The position numbers and the translations under genes are program-made. The notes under the pieces were generated by a model. It saw only the letters and a list, made by a program, of their open reading frames with translations, searched no databases and was not told where the DNA came from. Source: UBA6627 sp965248675 (GTDB taxonomy: Bacteria; Chloroflexota; Dehalococcoidia; UBA2979). Taken from it: DNA of 64,000 bases. The stretch covers positions 1,054,001-1,118,000 of the forward strand of contig CBDFJZ010000008.1 of the NCBI GenBank assembly GCA_965248675.1, in the 5' to 3' direction. Shown piece by piece: positions 1 to 10,111 of this stretch (position 1 is the stretch's first letter; the number at the start of each line of letters is the position of its first letter).

Positions 1-2
1 CG

Positions 3-2441
3 GCGCTGGTCGGGCTGCGCGACCTCTTCGAGGACGCCGACGCCCGCTACGCGGCGGCGAAGCGCGAGCGGCACGCCCTCGACTTCCTCGACCTCGAGCT
101 CGGCGCGATCCGGCTACTGCGGGACCACCCGGACGTGGCCGCCGAGGTGCGCGCCGGGTTTCGCCACCTGATGGTCGACGAGGCGCAGGACATCAACCCG
201 GCGCAGGCCGAGCTCGTCGCGCTGATCGCCGGCGACGACGGCAACGACGGGGCAGAGCCACGGCCGCACCTCTTCCTCGTGGGCGACGCCAAGCAGTCGA
301 TCTATCACTTTCGCGGCGCGGACGTGCAGCGCTTCGGCGAGCTGCGCGCGCTCGCGACGGGGCGCGGCGGCCCCTCGTTGCCACTCAGCCAGTCGTTCCG
401 CGCCCACGACGCACTCGTGGACCGGCTTAACGAGCTGTTCGGCTCGGTCTTCGCCAACCCGTCGGAGCCGTTCGACGCGGTGATGGAGTCGATGAAGGGA
501 CGGCCCTCGCCACCACCCGGCGAGGCGCCCCACCTCGTGCTGATGCCGGTCGGGCGCACCACGCCGAACGGCGACCGGGCCGGAGGCGACGAACGCCGGC
601 GCGTCGAAGCGGACGCCGTGGCCTCCGAGATCGCAGCACTGCTCCGCGAGCAGCGTCCTATCTACGACCGCGAAGTCGCGGCGACACGCCCGGCGACGCC
701 CGGCGATGTCGCGGTCCTGCTGCGCCGCTTCTCGAACGTGCACACCTTCGAGGAGGCGCTCGAGGCCCACGACGTCCCGTACACGACACCCAGCGGGACC
801 GGCTTCTTCACGCGCCAGGAAGTCCTCGACTGCGGGCATCTCCTGCGCTGGCTCGCCGAGCCGCACGACGACATCGCGCTCGTCGGCGTGCTCCGCTCGC
901 CGTTCTTCGTGCTGGCCGACGACACGCTGCTGGCACTGCGCAGCACTGGCCGGCCGCTGCTGCGCACGCTCGCCGATCCGCCGGCGGCGATCAGCGGGGA
1001 CGAGCGCGCGCGCTGCGAGCACGCGGGCGGCGTGCTCGGCGAGCTGCGGAGCGCGGCCGGTTCGGCGTCCGCGGAGGCGCTGCTCGAGCTCGCGCTGGAC
1101 CGCACCGCCGTCGAGGCGGCCTGGGTCCCCATCGAGGGCGGCGAGCAGGCGCGCGCGAACATCCGCAAGCTGGTGCGGATCGCGCGCACGCTGGCGGGCC
1201 ACTCGCTGAGCGAGGTCGTCGAGTACCTCGAGCAACGCCGCGACGACCTCGACGCGCGCGAGGGTCCGGCGGTGCTCGATCGCACCGACGCCGTGCAGCT
1301 GATGACGGTGCACGCCTCGAAGGGTCTCGAGTTCCCGATCGTCTTCGTGCCCGAGGCGCACCTCACCGCCCGCGGCAGCTACCCCGCCGTCCGCTGGCGC
1401 CGCGGCGACGGCGTCTCGGCCACGATGGCCCGCGACGAGGACGATGAGACGCGACCGAAGCCCGGGTTCTACGCGCACCTGCAGCGGCAGGACGACCGCG
1501 AAGAGGCAGCCGAGCACCGCCGGCTCTTCTACGTCGCGGCCACCCGCGCCGCGGACTACCTCTACGTCTCAGGCGACGACGCAGGCGGAGAATGCTGGCT
1601 CGGGATGGTTCGCGACGCGCATGCCAGCGGCGCGCTCCGCAACGTCGAGATGCGCGCCGCGCTCCCCGTCGATGTCGACGCGATCGCCCGCAGGTCCCAT
1701 CCGTCCGAGGTGCAAGTGCCTGCCGCGGCGGACGAGGAAGACTACGTCCCGCCGCTGCTGGCGCGGCCCCGGGTGATCCCGATCCGCGCCAGCACGCCCG
1801 TCACCGCCCTGCGCGCCCGCGACGACACCCGGTCGCCTGTCGCCTACGGCGACGGCCTCGGCGCGGTGCGCGGCCGCCTCGTGCACCGGGCGCTGGAGCT
1901 CGCCCACGGCCCGGCCCGTGCCACCCTCGATGGCGCCGCGCTCGAGGCGATCGCGCGCGAGGAAAGCGACCGCGCCCTCGACGCGAGCACCGTCGCCGCC
2001 TTGGCCGCGGACGCCGTTCGCATGCTCGAGCTCTTCGAGGGCTCGCCGACCGCGGCGGCCCTGCGCACGCCCGGCATCGAGCGTTGGTTCGAGCTGCCGT
2101 TCGCCTGGGATTGGGACGGCATCCCAGTGCACGGCAGCATCGACCTCGTCTACCGCGACGAGGCTGGCTGGCACGTGATCGACTTCAAGACCGATAGCCT
2201 CAACGGCACCACTGCCGCTGCGGTCACGCGCGGCTACCTCGTGCAGATCGGCCTCTACCAGCGCGCGCTCGCCGCAGCCGTTGGCGACGCACCAGCGGCC
2301 GGCTTGCTCTTCCTGCGTAGCGGCGAGCTTGTCGAGCCCGACGCCGCGGGCATCGACGCTGCGCTCATCGAGGGGCGCGCGCGCGTAGACGCCGGCGCCC
2401 CGCTCGACTCGGCCGCCGAAGAGCTGCCCAGCAGCGACTAG
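3..2441 (+). CDS. addA: AddA-like UvrD-family helicase/exonuclease, 3' part
   Basis: The reading frame is open from the window edge, so the 5' end lies outside. It encodes the C-terminal part of a superfamily 1 DNA helicase fused to a RecB-type nuclease, the kind of protein that resects double-strand breaks (COG1074/AddA). Visible helicase motifs are Walker B-like VDEAQDINPAQ, motif III GDAKQSIYHFRGAD, motif V TVHASKGLEFP and motif VI LFYVAATRAADYLYVSG. The last 150 residues carry a PD-(D/E)XK nuclease centre, GSIDLVYRD followed by VIDFKTDS. An AddB-like gene lies just downstream on the opposite strand rather than in an AddBA operon. An AdnA-type protein is a possible alternative, but the family is clear. 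Confidence 0.9.
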   Translation, partial: ALVGLRDLFEDADARYAAAKRERHALDFLDLELGAIRLLRDHPDVAAEVRAGFRHLMVDEAQDINPAQAELVALIAGDDGNDGAEPRPHLFLVGDAKQSIYHFRGADVQRFGELRALATGRGGPSLPLSQSFRAHDALVDRLNELFGSVFANPSEPFDAVMESMKGRPSPPPGEAPHLVLMPVGRTTPNGDRAGGDERRRVEADAVASEIAALLREQRPIYDREVAATRPATPGDVAVLLRRFSNVHTFEEALEAHDVPYTTPSGTGFFTRQEVLDCGHLLRWLAEPHDDIALVGVLRSPFFVLADDTLLALRSTGRPLLRTLADPPAAISGDERARCEHAGGVLGELRSAAGSASAEALLELALDRTAVEAAWVPIEGGEQARANIRKLVRIARTLAGHSLSEVVEYLEQRRDDLDAREGPAVLDRTDAVQLMTVHASKGLEFPIVFVPEAHLTARGSYPAVRWRRGDGVSATMARDEDDETRPKPGFYAHLQRQDDREEAAEHRRLFYVAATRAADYLYVSGDDAGGECWLGMVRDAHASGALRNVEMRAALPVDVDAIARRSHPSEVQVPAAADEEDYVPPLLARPRVIPIRASTPVTALRARDDTRSPVAYGDGLGAVRGRLVHRALELAHGPARATLDGAALEAIAREESDRALDASTVAALAADAVRMLELFEGSPTAAALRTPGIERWFELPFAWDWDGIPVHGSIDLVYRDEAGWHVIDFKTDSLNGTTAAAVTRGYLVQIGLYQRALAAAVGDAPAAGLLFLRSGELVEPDAAGIDAALIEGRARVDAGAPLDSAAEELPSSD

Positions 2442-2562
2442 TAGTTCAACGGGCAAGCGAACCTCGGGCGAACGCTGGGTGAACCGCCCCGGGTTTAATG
2501 GAGACTTGGTTCATTGAGTCCCGGCGGGGGCCGGGACGGTCCCACGGTAAAGGTTCGCCTCG

Positions 2563-2857
2563 TCGTGGGGCGGCAAAACCTCATGCGGCCCACCGATACT
2601 CATGATGCAAACCTCCTAGCACCGGCTTGCTGTCGACTCGCTGGCTCGGCATCCGCTGCACCGGCTTGCGTCCCTCCGGAGAGTCGAGCGCCAATGACCG
2701 ATGCGGCCGCATCGCGTTGTAGTGCTGGACGTACTGACCAAGCACCCGCCTCCGATGCCGTTCGTTGACGGCGATGACGTGATCGAGGCACTCGCGCCGG
2801 AGCGTCCCGATCACCCGCTCGGCGATGGCGTTGGCGTTCGGCGCGCGCACCGGAGTG
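2563..2857 (-). mobile_element. IS-A left-end fragment
   Basis: It begins with the IS-A terminal repeat (CGTGGGGCGGCAAAACCT) and holds the last ~90 codons of the transposase on the minus strand (from APNANAIAERVIG to HHEYRWAA). This includes the third catalytic acid, the E of AIAERV. Identity to the full copies stops at about 2857, where the AddB-like sequence starts, so this insertion is joined to a deletion of the addB 3' end. Confidence 0.85.
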
Positions 2858-5544
2858 CGCGCACGTGTTCGACACCCTGCTCTTGCGCCGCCGCGGCGGC
2901 GTAGAGCTGAAGTTGCAGGCGGCGACCATCGTCCAGTTCACGGATCGGGATCCTTCGGCCGGACTTGTAGTCGACGACCTGGATCAAGTCATCGCCGGAG
3001 TCGAGCCGGTCGATACCCCCCTGGAAGGCGATCTCGCTTCCATCTGGCAGTTGGAGCGTCGTATCCACCCACTGCTCAAGTCCCACGATCTGCGTAACGC
3101 CGGCGACGTCGTTGCGTTGGGCCTCACGCTCGAGGAGCTCCGCCAGGGCGTCGATCGTCTCCGGTCCCTGGATCCGCCAGAGCGCGGCACGGCCGAACCC
3201 GTGCTCGCGTGGCGCTCGGTCCCAGATCTCGGGGCCCGTTCTGTGCAGGCGTTCTACCGCCCCGGCGAGGGTCTCCCCGGTCAGTCCTCCACCCGCCTCG
3301 ACGATCGGGCCGAGCGCCTCCTCCAGCATGGCGTGAATCACGGTGCCCCGCGTCGCGGCGTCCACGGCATCATGTTCTTGATCCAGCTCGGTCAGCCGGA
3401 GCACGTAGCGTCCGAAGAACTGGAACGCGCACGTTCGGTACGTCTCGAGACGGCTGGCGCTCCAGCGCGTTTCGGCGTCGAAGACCGGCGCCGGTGGTGT
3501 CGCCCTGAGGTCGCCCTCGAAGAGGGAGCTCGCAGCCCAGGAGCGTCGCTGTGCCTCAACCGTGACGGCTTCGCGGATCGTCGACCACGTCGGCAGGTCG
3601 TCGCAGCTCTCGGTCTCGCCACCCGCGGCTGAGCAGCACCGATAGCTCGCGTGCCGACGCCGCGTCTTCGGGCGGAGGATCTGCTTCGATGTCGTCGATC
3701 GAACTCGCATTGTCGATGAAGTAGTAGGAGGGACCACGACTGCGGCCCTCCGCGTCGATGCGGGACCGCCAGAGCGATGTGCGTTGCTCCGCACGAGTCA
3801 CGACCGACCGCCAGAGCTCGTCTTCTGTGGCTCGATCGGCCGGTGGAAGCTCGAGTCCGGCCGTGGCGAGCGCCGCACGGGCCCGCTCGTCGAGCAGCCC
3901 CCTCGGACGCTGGGGAGCCGGGAACTCGCCCTGTGAGAGGCCGCCCACGTAGACGTGTGCGAAGCGGAGGCCATGGAGTGTGTGCATTGGGGCGAGGAGC
4001 ACGCCCCCCGCCTCACGTAGCACGATCGTCCTCGTGGCCAGTCGTTCCTCGAGCGCGGCGACGAAATCCTCGAAGCGAACAGCTCGCTCGCCAAGTGCTT
4101 CGTCGACGGCAGCGAAGGAGCGCAGCTCGCCACGGACCCTGCCCGCGACCGCGACCGCGTCCGGATACGCTTCCTTGTCGATCGCGCGAACCAAGGGATC
4201 GGCGCCGAAGAGCGCCCCGTCGATGGCAGTCGCATGCGCGCCGGCCGACTGTTCGGGCTGGGCGACGACAGCAGCCAGACGATCAACGGCGGCGTGGAAC
4301 GCGCTTCCGTCTGCTCCGCCAGATCCGTTGTCCTCGCTCTGTTCAGCGGCTGGAGCCGACGCGGCTAATCGCAGCTCGTCAAGGCCGGCCCACAGGTGCT
4401 CACGACGTGCCCGGCGACGGACACGATTGATGTCGCCGCGGGTCAGTTGCCACTGCTGGCGGTTGATGAAGGCGCTCGAGAAGACCTCCACGACCTCCTC
4501 TTGGCGCCATCCGTGCACGCCGAGTCGGAGAAGCCGCAAGAGCCACATCCCAAGCGCGGTCTGATCGAGTGTCACGCCGGCGGCAGCGTCGAGCGGAAGG
4601 TTGAACTCTCGAAACACCTGCCGCGCATGCCCGAGGTGAGGCGTCACCTGGCGGAACGTCACGGCGAAGTCCGAAGGACGGAGGCCTGACTCTTGGGTGA
4701 GGCGCAGTTTAATGTCGCGTGCGATCGCACGGAGCTGCGCGTCATCATCGGTGAGGCTCGTCGCCTCAACTCCCGAGCGGAACTCGGCCGGCGCTGAGTA
4801 CTCCTGGTCAGATGCGCCAGCGGCCAGCAGAGCCTCGTGGGTGGCGACCGCTCGTGGCCCCGCGGTCAAGTCGAGGGTCACGAAAACATCGGCACCCCTC
4901 GAAAGGGCGATCACGAGTCTCAGTTCTCCGGCTCTCAAGAACTGGAACCCATCGACCAGAATCGGATCGGGCGCCAGCCCCGAAGTCGCGAGACCGGCTG
5001 CGAGCGCGGATGTCGCCCCGGTCGAGTCGGTCAGCGAGACTTTCTCCAGCTCGCGCATGTAGCCTTTGTAGAGATCGGCCAGCGCGAGAAGCTCAGGAAG
5101 CTCCGTTGTGGTGGCGACCTGCTCGAAGTCAGTTGCGTCTATCTCTTCGGCGATGAGTTCTCGGATCGCGTCTCGTATGAGCGTGACCGTGCCCGGAGCG
5201 TCGGCGATAGGGGAGAGGTAGCTTGACGCAGGGCTCGCCGTCGACAAGGCGAGGACGCGACGGAGCAAGGCGTCGCTGATGTCGCGCGCAGCGACACTGC
5301 CCGTCGTCACTCGCGAGCGGACGAACGTATCGAAGGTATCCACGCTCAGGTCGAGAGCAGCGCCAGCCGATTCAACGAGCCGCCTGCGAATCTGATCCGC
5401 GTGCCTCATTGTCGGGACGATCACGCGCGTTGGAGCGAACGGGTCGTGGTTGTAGCGCGCCGCTGCGTATTCGACGAGCGCAGCCGTCTTTCCGCTGGCC
5501 GGCGGCCCGTGAAGGACGGTTAGCGGGGTGATGACGCGGCTACT
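2858..5544 (-). pseudogene. addB: AddB-like nuclease subunit, broken
   Basis: This is the AddB-type partner of AddAB repair helicases. The N-terminal Walker A reads LHGPPASGKTAALVEY (near 5520). The C-terminal nuclease domain has YRTCAFQFFGRYVLR, typical of the iron-sulfur region, then GGIDRLDSGD and QVVDYKSG. Three lesions are visible. There is no ATG/GTG/TTG start in the Walker A frame after the TGA at 5545-5547; an ATG at 5555 is in another frame and stops within 12 codons. A one-base shift near 3630 moves the nuclease domain into another frame. The 3' end is lost at the IS-A fragment near 2858, just after LQLQLYAAAA. The gene is convergent with the AddA-like gene. The family call is firm; a working product is unlikely. 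Confidence 0.82.
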
Positions 5545-5662
5545 TCAGTTGTCATGAGAACTCGCTGCCTGAGTGTGGGTGCTCGCTGACGATGCCGGAG
5601 GCAGCTAGTCGACTCTAGACCTTCTACTATCGGCGGGAGTCGTCCCAGAGATCGGATTGACG

Positions 5663-7285
5663 ATGCAGGACGCTGAACGCCGCCGCGGATGGGTGCTCGA
5701 TCAAGGAGCGCTCAGATTCGACTGGACCGGCGGCTGGGTGAAGTTTCTCAGCCAGAGCGGCGAGCCGATCGTCCCCTCAACATTGCCTGGCTCGGATTTC
5801 GTGATTCACGAGTGGACCAACTACAACATCATCTCGACGCACCCTTTGCGAGGCGGAGCCGGGCTCGCGAACAACTACGAAGCCACGAAAGGTGATCCCC
5901 GATCTGGCAGAGTTCAGCTTCGCAACCGGGTTGGGCGCGCGAGCTTGGGCTTTGAGTTAGAAGAAGGCCTGAGCCCGACCTGTCGCGTCGAAGTGCTCTC
6001 CACGAAGTTCCCGACGCTCGACGAGCACGAGCATTTCTTCTCAAGGCTGCTGGACGACCTCAGCGAGTGGACGCGAATCGCAGAGTTCGTTGTCGACAGC
6101 CCAACATCATTTGGCGCGGCCGAGTCGGAGCGAGCGCGATCGCCCCTTCGGGACTTCCACGCACTCCTCCGCTGGGCTGGCCAACTCGAACCAGCGCTTG
6201 AAACGGTGGTCCGCTCTCCTCATCGGGTGCTTGCCGAGGAGATGATGGAGCTCCCTATCGGACGGGCGGCATCGATCGGTTCGGACGTTCTCTATCAGCT
6301 AGTGCAGCGGACTGACGATTACACGCGGGTGCATGCGGACTGGCCCGTGGTCAAGAAGCTGAAGGGCTACCTGCCGGAGACTCTCTCGTTATCACTCCCT
6401 GAGGAAACGCTTGACACCTCTGAGAATCGCCTCGTGGCGGCCGTGCTCGAGAGTCTCATCGATGCCGTACGAACAGTCAGGGGAGTCTCCTGGATCTGGG
6501 ACTCGGCATCTCCAAGCCAGCAGGAGCGGATCGTGAGCCTCGCCGGGGCTGCGGAGATGGCGAAGTACTCCTCGTTCCTTGGGGAACTGGCGCCATCGCC
6601 GATGCTGCCGCTCACGTCGCAAGTGTTGATGCGCCGGACCGGCTACCGGGAGGTCCGCGAGTTCTGGGACGACTTCAACTCAGGGCGACGGGGCCTACTC
6701 GGCGAGGTCGACCTGGCCATCGAGAACCGCGATGTGGCAACCCTGTATGAGCTGTGGGCGTTCTTCGGATTGACGCGCCGCCTTGAAGACTCACTCGGCG
6801 AGCCGCTCGCATTCCGAGATGAGATCGATGACCGCCGCGGGATTGCATACAGAGCATCCGCGGTCTTCGAGGATGGTTGGACGCTCGAGTACAACCGGGG
6901 ATTCCGTCACCCGAACTCCTATTCGGTGGGTCTGCGACCCGACTATCTCCTCAGTCACGGCGGCCGTCGAGTCGCCGCCTTCGACGCGAAGTTCCGATTC
7001 GAGAGGCCACCCGAGGTTGAGGACCACGAACTTGAGGAAGACGGACTTGAAGAGGATGCTCGGCGCCTCAGGACAGCCACGGCCGGAGACATCTACAAGA
7101 TGCACACCTACCGCGATGCTCTCGCGCTACGCGGAGCCGTCGTTGTCTATCCGGGCGACGAGGATGTCTTCTACCGGACCCCATCGTCCGATGGAGTCTG
7201 GCGCTCGCTGGGCGGCGAGTTCGACCTGAACGAGCTTGTGCTGGGTGACTCGGCGGGTGTCGGAGCGATTTCGCTCACGCCCTAA
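5663..7285 (+). CDS. DUF2357 McrC-like nuclease subunit
   Basis: A protein of about 540 residues of the DUF2357 type, which partner McrB-like AAA+ motors as the McrC-equivalent nuclease. The N-terminal half is the DUF2357-like region. The C-terminal ~130 residues hold a PD-(D/E)XK-like centre: RPDYLLSHGG, then AFDAKFRFERP with the DxK pair. I chose the ATG at 5663; a TTG two codons upstream is also possible. Its stop overlaps the stop of the McrB-like gene by 4 bp, so the two converge tail to tail instead of forming the usual mcrBC operon. It probably cleaves DNA located and moved by the AAA+ partner. Function is inferred from family and neighbourhood. Confidence 0.75.
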   Translation: MQDAERRRGWVLDQGALRFDWTGGWVKFLSQSGEPIVPSTLPGSDFVIHEWTNYNIISTHPLRGGAGLANNYEATKGDPRSGRVQLRNRVGRASLGFELEEGLSPTCRVEVLSTKFPTLDEHEHFFSRLLDDLSEWTRIAEFVVDSPTSFGAAESERARSPLRDFHALLRWAGQLEPALETVVRSPHRVLAEEMMELPIGRAASIGSDVLYQLVQRTDDYTRVHADWPVVKKLKGYLPETLSLSLPEETLDTSENRLVAAVLESLIDAVRTVRGVSWIWDSASPSQQERIVSLAGAAEMAKYSSFLGELAPSPMLPLTSQVLMRRTGYREVREFWDDFNSGRRGLLGEVDLAIENRDVATLYELWAFFGLTRRLEDSLGEPLAFRDEIDDRRGIAYRASAVFEDGWTLEYNRGFRHPNSYSVGLRPDYLLSHGGRRVAAFDAKFRFERPPEVEDHELEEDGLEEDARRLRTATAGDIYKMHTYRDALALRGAVVVYPGDEDVFYRTPSSDGVWRSLGGEFDLNELVLGDSAGVGAISLTP

Positions 7286-9672
7286 GCGAAGGACGCGAAG
7301 CCTACTTGATCGAGCCGTCGAAGCATCCTCAGCGCCTTCGCCGCGGTGACAGGTAGACGCGGCGACGCTGGCTCCCACTCAAGGTCATTCAACTGTTCGG
7401 CCACCGTGCTCTGTTCGATCGCCTCCGGGTTGATCGCCCACGCAAGTACCAACATCAACGGGTCTCGCAGCTGCGCTCGTGATCCTGCGAACCGCGGTAA
7501 GACCTTACAGAGCGCGGCGACGTCGAAAGCCTGATCAGTGTCGTTGGCGAACCCGTCGAACCAACTCGAGTTCTGGGCGTTTGCCACAAACATCAAGATC
7601 TCGCCGTAGGAGCGGTAGGCGAAGTTCAGGTCGAAGGGCCGCAGTTGGTCGGAGAGGCTCTGAAGCCATTGCGTGTAGCTCGGGTGGTTAGCTGCAACCT
7701 GATCGATGCTGCTATCGACCACCGCGAACCGACCCGCCCGAGTGAAATCCTTGAGGAGCTGCTCGTCATCGATCGGAGGAGCATCCGCCCCTACTGGGGC
7801 ACCGAAACGCACGTCCGACATCTCGATCGTGAAGGCTCGGTCGAGGACCTTCGGACTCACGGTATGCGTTGTCTCGTCGACGTTGATCGTCCCGACGACG
7901 TAGAGGTTGGGCGGCAGCGGCAGCGGCAGCGGCAGCGGCAGCGGGATCTCTTCACCCGACCAGTCCCTGACTTCCCCGCTCCCGCCGCCGCGGTCGTGTA
8001 GGCGCACGGGCTCACGGGTGAGTCCGCTCTCTGTGCGTCCCGACTCGAGCACACTGAGGAAGTCGGCGAAGTAGTACTCAACGCGGGCAAGGTTCATCTC
8101 GTCAAGAATCAGGAAATAGGGGTCGTCGAATGACTCCGCCGCGAGCAGCTCGCCTCGGAGATACTGCCCGACGATCCAGGCCCCGATCGCTCGCTCGCCG
8201 CGGGAAGCGCCATCTCCGAGCAGGCCAGCGACCCCATCTCGGATCGTCGCGAACAAGTCATTCAGTCCGTCGGCGTTCTCGTCCTCGACGAGCCTCTTGA
8301 TGCCCAGACCGGCGTACCCAAAGTGCTTCGCGACGTCGCGAAGGACACCAATGTCGGCGACGCTGGACACCTCGGAGGGGTCGAACGCGCAGAGCACGCG
8401 CATGGTCCTTGCCCAGGGCCGGCGCTCGACGCCCACCTCGGCAAAGAACTCCATAGCGCCGATATAACGCTCTCCTGGTGTGCTTGCCTGGTTGGCGAGG
8501 ATCTCCGTCGCTTGACGCAGGATGTCGTCCGTTACTGCGAGCCGCGGGGCCTGACCAGAGATAGCGATGCCATTGTTGGTCGCGTGCCAGAGGTTGTGCA
8601 GAGCGTCGATCGTAAGCTTGTCGGGCGGCTGTCCGGCGGTGAGTTCCAAGACCCGCTCTACGCTTTCCGACCACTCTGACCGTTCGCGGATCTCTCTTCG
8701 GACGCTGGAGCCGAGGTCCGCCGATTCGACGCCACCAGCACGCAAGAGCATGCGGACCAGCGGAGTTGACTCGAAGCGCTCGCTGAGCGGGTTGTAGTAG
8801 CCGAGCAGTGGCTTCGAGTCCCGCCAGTCGGGCCTGACCGCGAGGAAAGCGTGGTTCCCTTCGTCGTCCGCGGTCATGAGCTCTGCGATGGCCTGGGCCA
8901 GTTTGGTCTTTCCCGTCCCGGACACACCACTCAGGATCACCAACCCCTTCGTCTGCAGGGCGGTCAGGTACACGGCGACGGTCCACGGCGAGAAGATCAG
9001 CCCGCGCGACCCTAACCACCGACTCAAGTTCTCGGCTGTCGGCGGTACCACCTCTGGAGTTGGCGGCGGGGTCGAGGTCATGTCTTCAAGCTCCAAGATC
9101 GGGATGCCAGCTACCGCTTGGTAGGCGTCAGCGAGCACGCTTACCAGCTCTGACGGAGCTGGCGTGAGGTATGCGCCCTGGTTGAGGCTCGTCCCTCGGT
9201 TGTAGAAGAGATTACGCGCGCCAGCCTCGATCAACCCGAGCAGCTGCTCGCGGTATGGCGGAGAAAAGAACGAATCTCTCGCGAAGGGCGGGCTGAGCTC
9301 CCGGAAAGATTTTAGAGAGACACGGTAAGAGGGCTGGATTCCCCACTCAGTGTCGGCGACGCCGTCGAACTCCTCGTACGAATCCGCGGCGATCGATACG
9401 CCCGTGAAGGCAGCATTGTCGGTTAGGTGAAGAATCACATCGTCGGGTGCGACATCTCGCATGAAGCGATAAACGTCAGCGCCGCGTCGGGCGCGTTGGG
9501 GCGACCAGAGCGCGCGACCCAGCGCGAACTCACCCTCCTCTCGGTCCGGACGGCCCTGCACGATCGTCTTCTCGATCCAGACTTGTCGAGTCGCGGTGGT
9601 CGCGTCCGCGGGTGCATCCTCAGTCCCGACGAGGTTGTACCGACCGTCGCCTACGTCGTTCGGAACGAGCAC
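7282..9672 (-). CDS. McrB-like AAA+ motor with N-terminal reader domain
   Basis: A 796-aa AAA+ protein of the McrB clade, the nucleotide-driven motor of modification-dependent (type IV) restriction. Residues ~30-100 look like an EVE/PUA-type base-reader (VWIEKT...FRFMRD-like pattern and DDVILHLTD). Walker A is GVSGTGKTKLAQ (~residue 248), Walker B is LILDEMNLARVEYYFADF, and the McrB nucleotide motif region reads VGTINVDETTH. The start is a GTG six bases after the stop of the 140-aa gene, so it is the last gene of a three-gene operon. A run of Leu-Pro repeats sits just before sensor 1. The reader assignment is a fold-level guess; the McrB motor call is strong. Confidence 0.85.
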   Translation of the reverse strand: MLVPNDVGDGRYNLVGTEDAPADATTATRQVWIEKTIVQGRPDREEGEFALGRALWSPQRARRGADVYRFMRDVAPDDVILHLTDNAAFTGVSIAADSYEEFDGVADTEWGIQPSYRVSLKSFRELSPPFARDSFFSPPYREQLLGLIEAGARNLFYNRGTSLNQGAYLTPAPSELVSVLADAYQAVAGIPILELEDMTSTPPPTPEVVPPTAENLSRWLGSRGLIFSPWTVAVYLTALQTKGLVILSGVSGTGKTKLAQAIAELMTADDEGNHAFLAVRPDWRDSKPLLGYYNPLSERFESTPLVRMLLRAGGVESADLGSSVRREIRERSEWSESVERVLELTAGQPPDKLTIDALHNLWHATNNGIAISGQAPRLAVTDDILRQATEILANQASTPGERYIGAMEFFAEVGVERRPWARTMRVLCAFDPSEVSSVADIGVLRDVAKHFGYAGLGIKRLVEDENADGLNDLFATIRDGVAGLLGDGASRGERAIGAWIVGQYLRGELLAAESFDDPYFLILDEMNLARVEYYFADFLSVLESGRTESGLTREPVRLHDRGGGSGEVRDWSGEEIPLPLPLPLPLPPNLYVVGTINVDETTHTVSPKVLDRAFTIEMSDVRFGAPVGADAPPIDDEQLLKDFTRAGRFAVVDSSIDQVAANHPSYTQWLQSLSDQLRPFDLNFAYRSYGEILMFVANAQNSSWFDGFANDTDQAFDVAALCKVLPRFAGSRAQLRDPLMLVLAWAINPEAIEQSTVAEQLNDLEWEPASPRLPVTAAKALRMLRRLDQVGFASFA
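7913..7942. repeat. Five tandem GGCAGC hexamers inside the McrB-like gene
   Basis: Five perfect GGCAGC units encode a Leu-Pro run on the minus strand between Walker B and the sensor region of the McrB-like motor. Unit gain or loss would keep the frame and change only linker length. Confidence 0.9.
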
Positions 9673-9678
9673 CCGAAA

Positions 9679-10101
9679 CTAGCGAAGCGCAGCGAGTATC
9701 GCGTCGGCCGCGTCTGTGCTCGTGTCGAGTTCCCGTGCTAGCTCAGCTCGGTCCACCACGCCCGCGGTGCGGGCCAGTCGAAGCGCGACCTCAGTCTCGT
9801 CGCGAGTTGGGGAGGCGCCCACACGAACGCCGACATCGGCGCGGTCGACACCCAGAACATCTGCTATCTGTCGGAGATCTCGCGGCACCGACATGGGACC
9901 ATCGCCCAGCCCACGAACATGACGAAGCCCCGACTCGGTGCGCTGGGCGACCATCTGCCAGCTCTCGTCGCCACGAGTGAACCTAAAGATGACGTCCGGG
10001 GCATCGTCGGACCCCGCCGCGCGGGGGACGTCTACGATCTCAACGTGCCAACCTCGCTCGGGCGCGAGGGCAACCAGCTTGTCGGCGCCCGTGTTACTCA
10101 C
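9679..10101 (-). CDS. Hypothetical 140-aa protein of the McrB operon
   Basis: I do not recognise a family. The N-terminal half looks like a small alpha/beta domain (WHVEIVDVPRA, FRFTRGDESWQMVAQ). The C-terminal 50 residues look like a winged-helix or helix-turn-helix pair (ETEVALRLARTAG, DRAELARELDTSTDAADAIL). It starts at GTG with AGGA upstream, 10 bases after the PD-(D/E)XK gene and 6 bases before the McrB-like gene, so co-translation is likely. A DNA-binding accessory or regulatory role in the system is an inference from position. Confidence 0.6.
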   Translation of the reverse strand: MSNTGADKLVALAPERGWHVEIVDVPRAAGSDDAPDVIFRFTRGDESWQMVAQRTESGLRHVRGLGDGPMSVPRDLRQIADVLGVDRADVGVRVGASPTRDETEVALRLARTAGVVDRAELARELDTSTDAADAILAALR

Positions 10102-10111
10102 CTAGGCGTCC

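Noticed and set aside
114..1517. Long minus-strand open frame opposite the AddA-like gene
   Set aside because: Composition is Arg/Ala-rich shadow coding; the plus frame has all helicase motifs.
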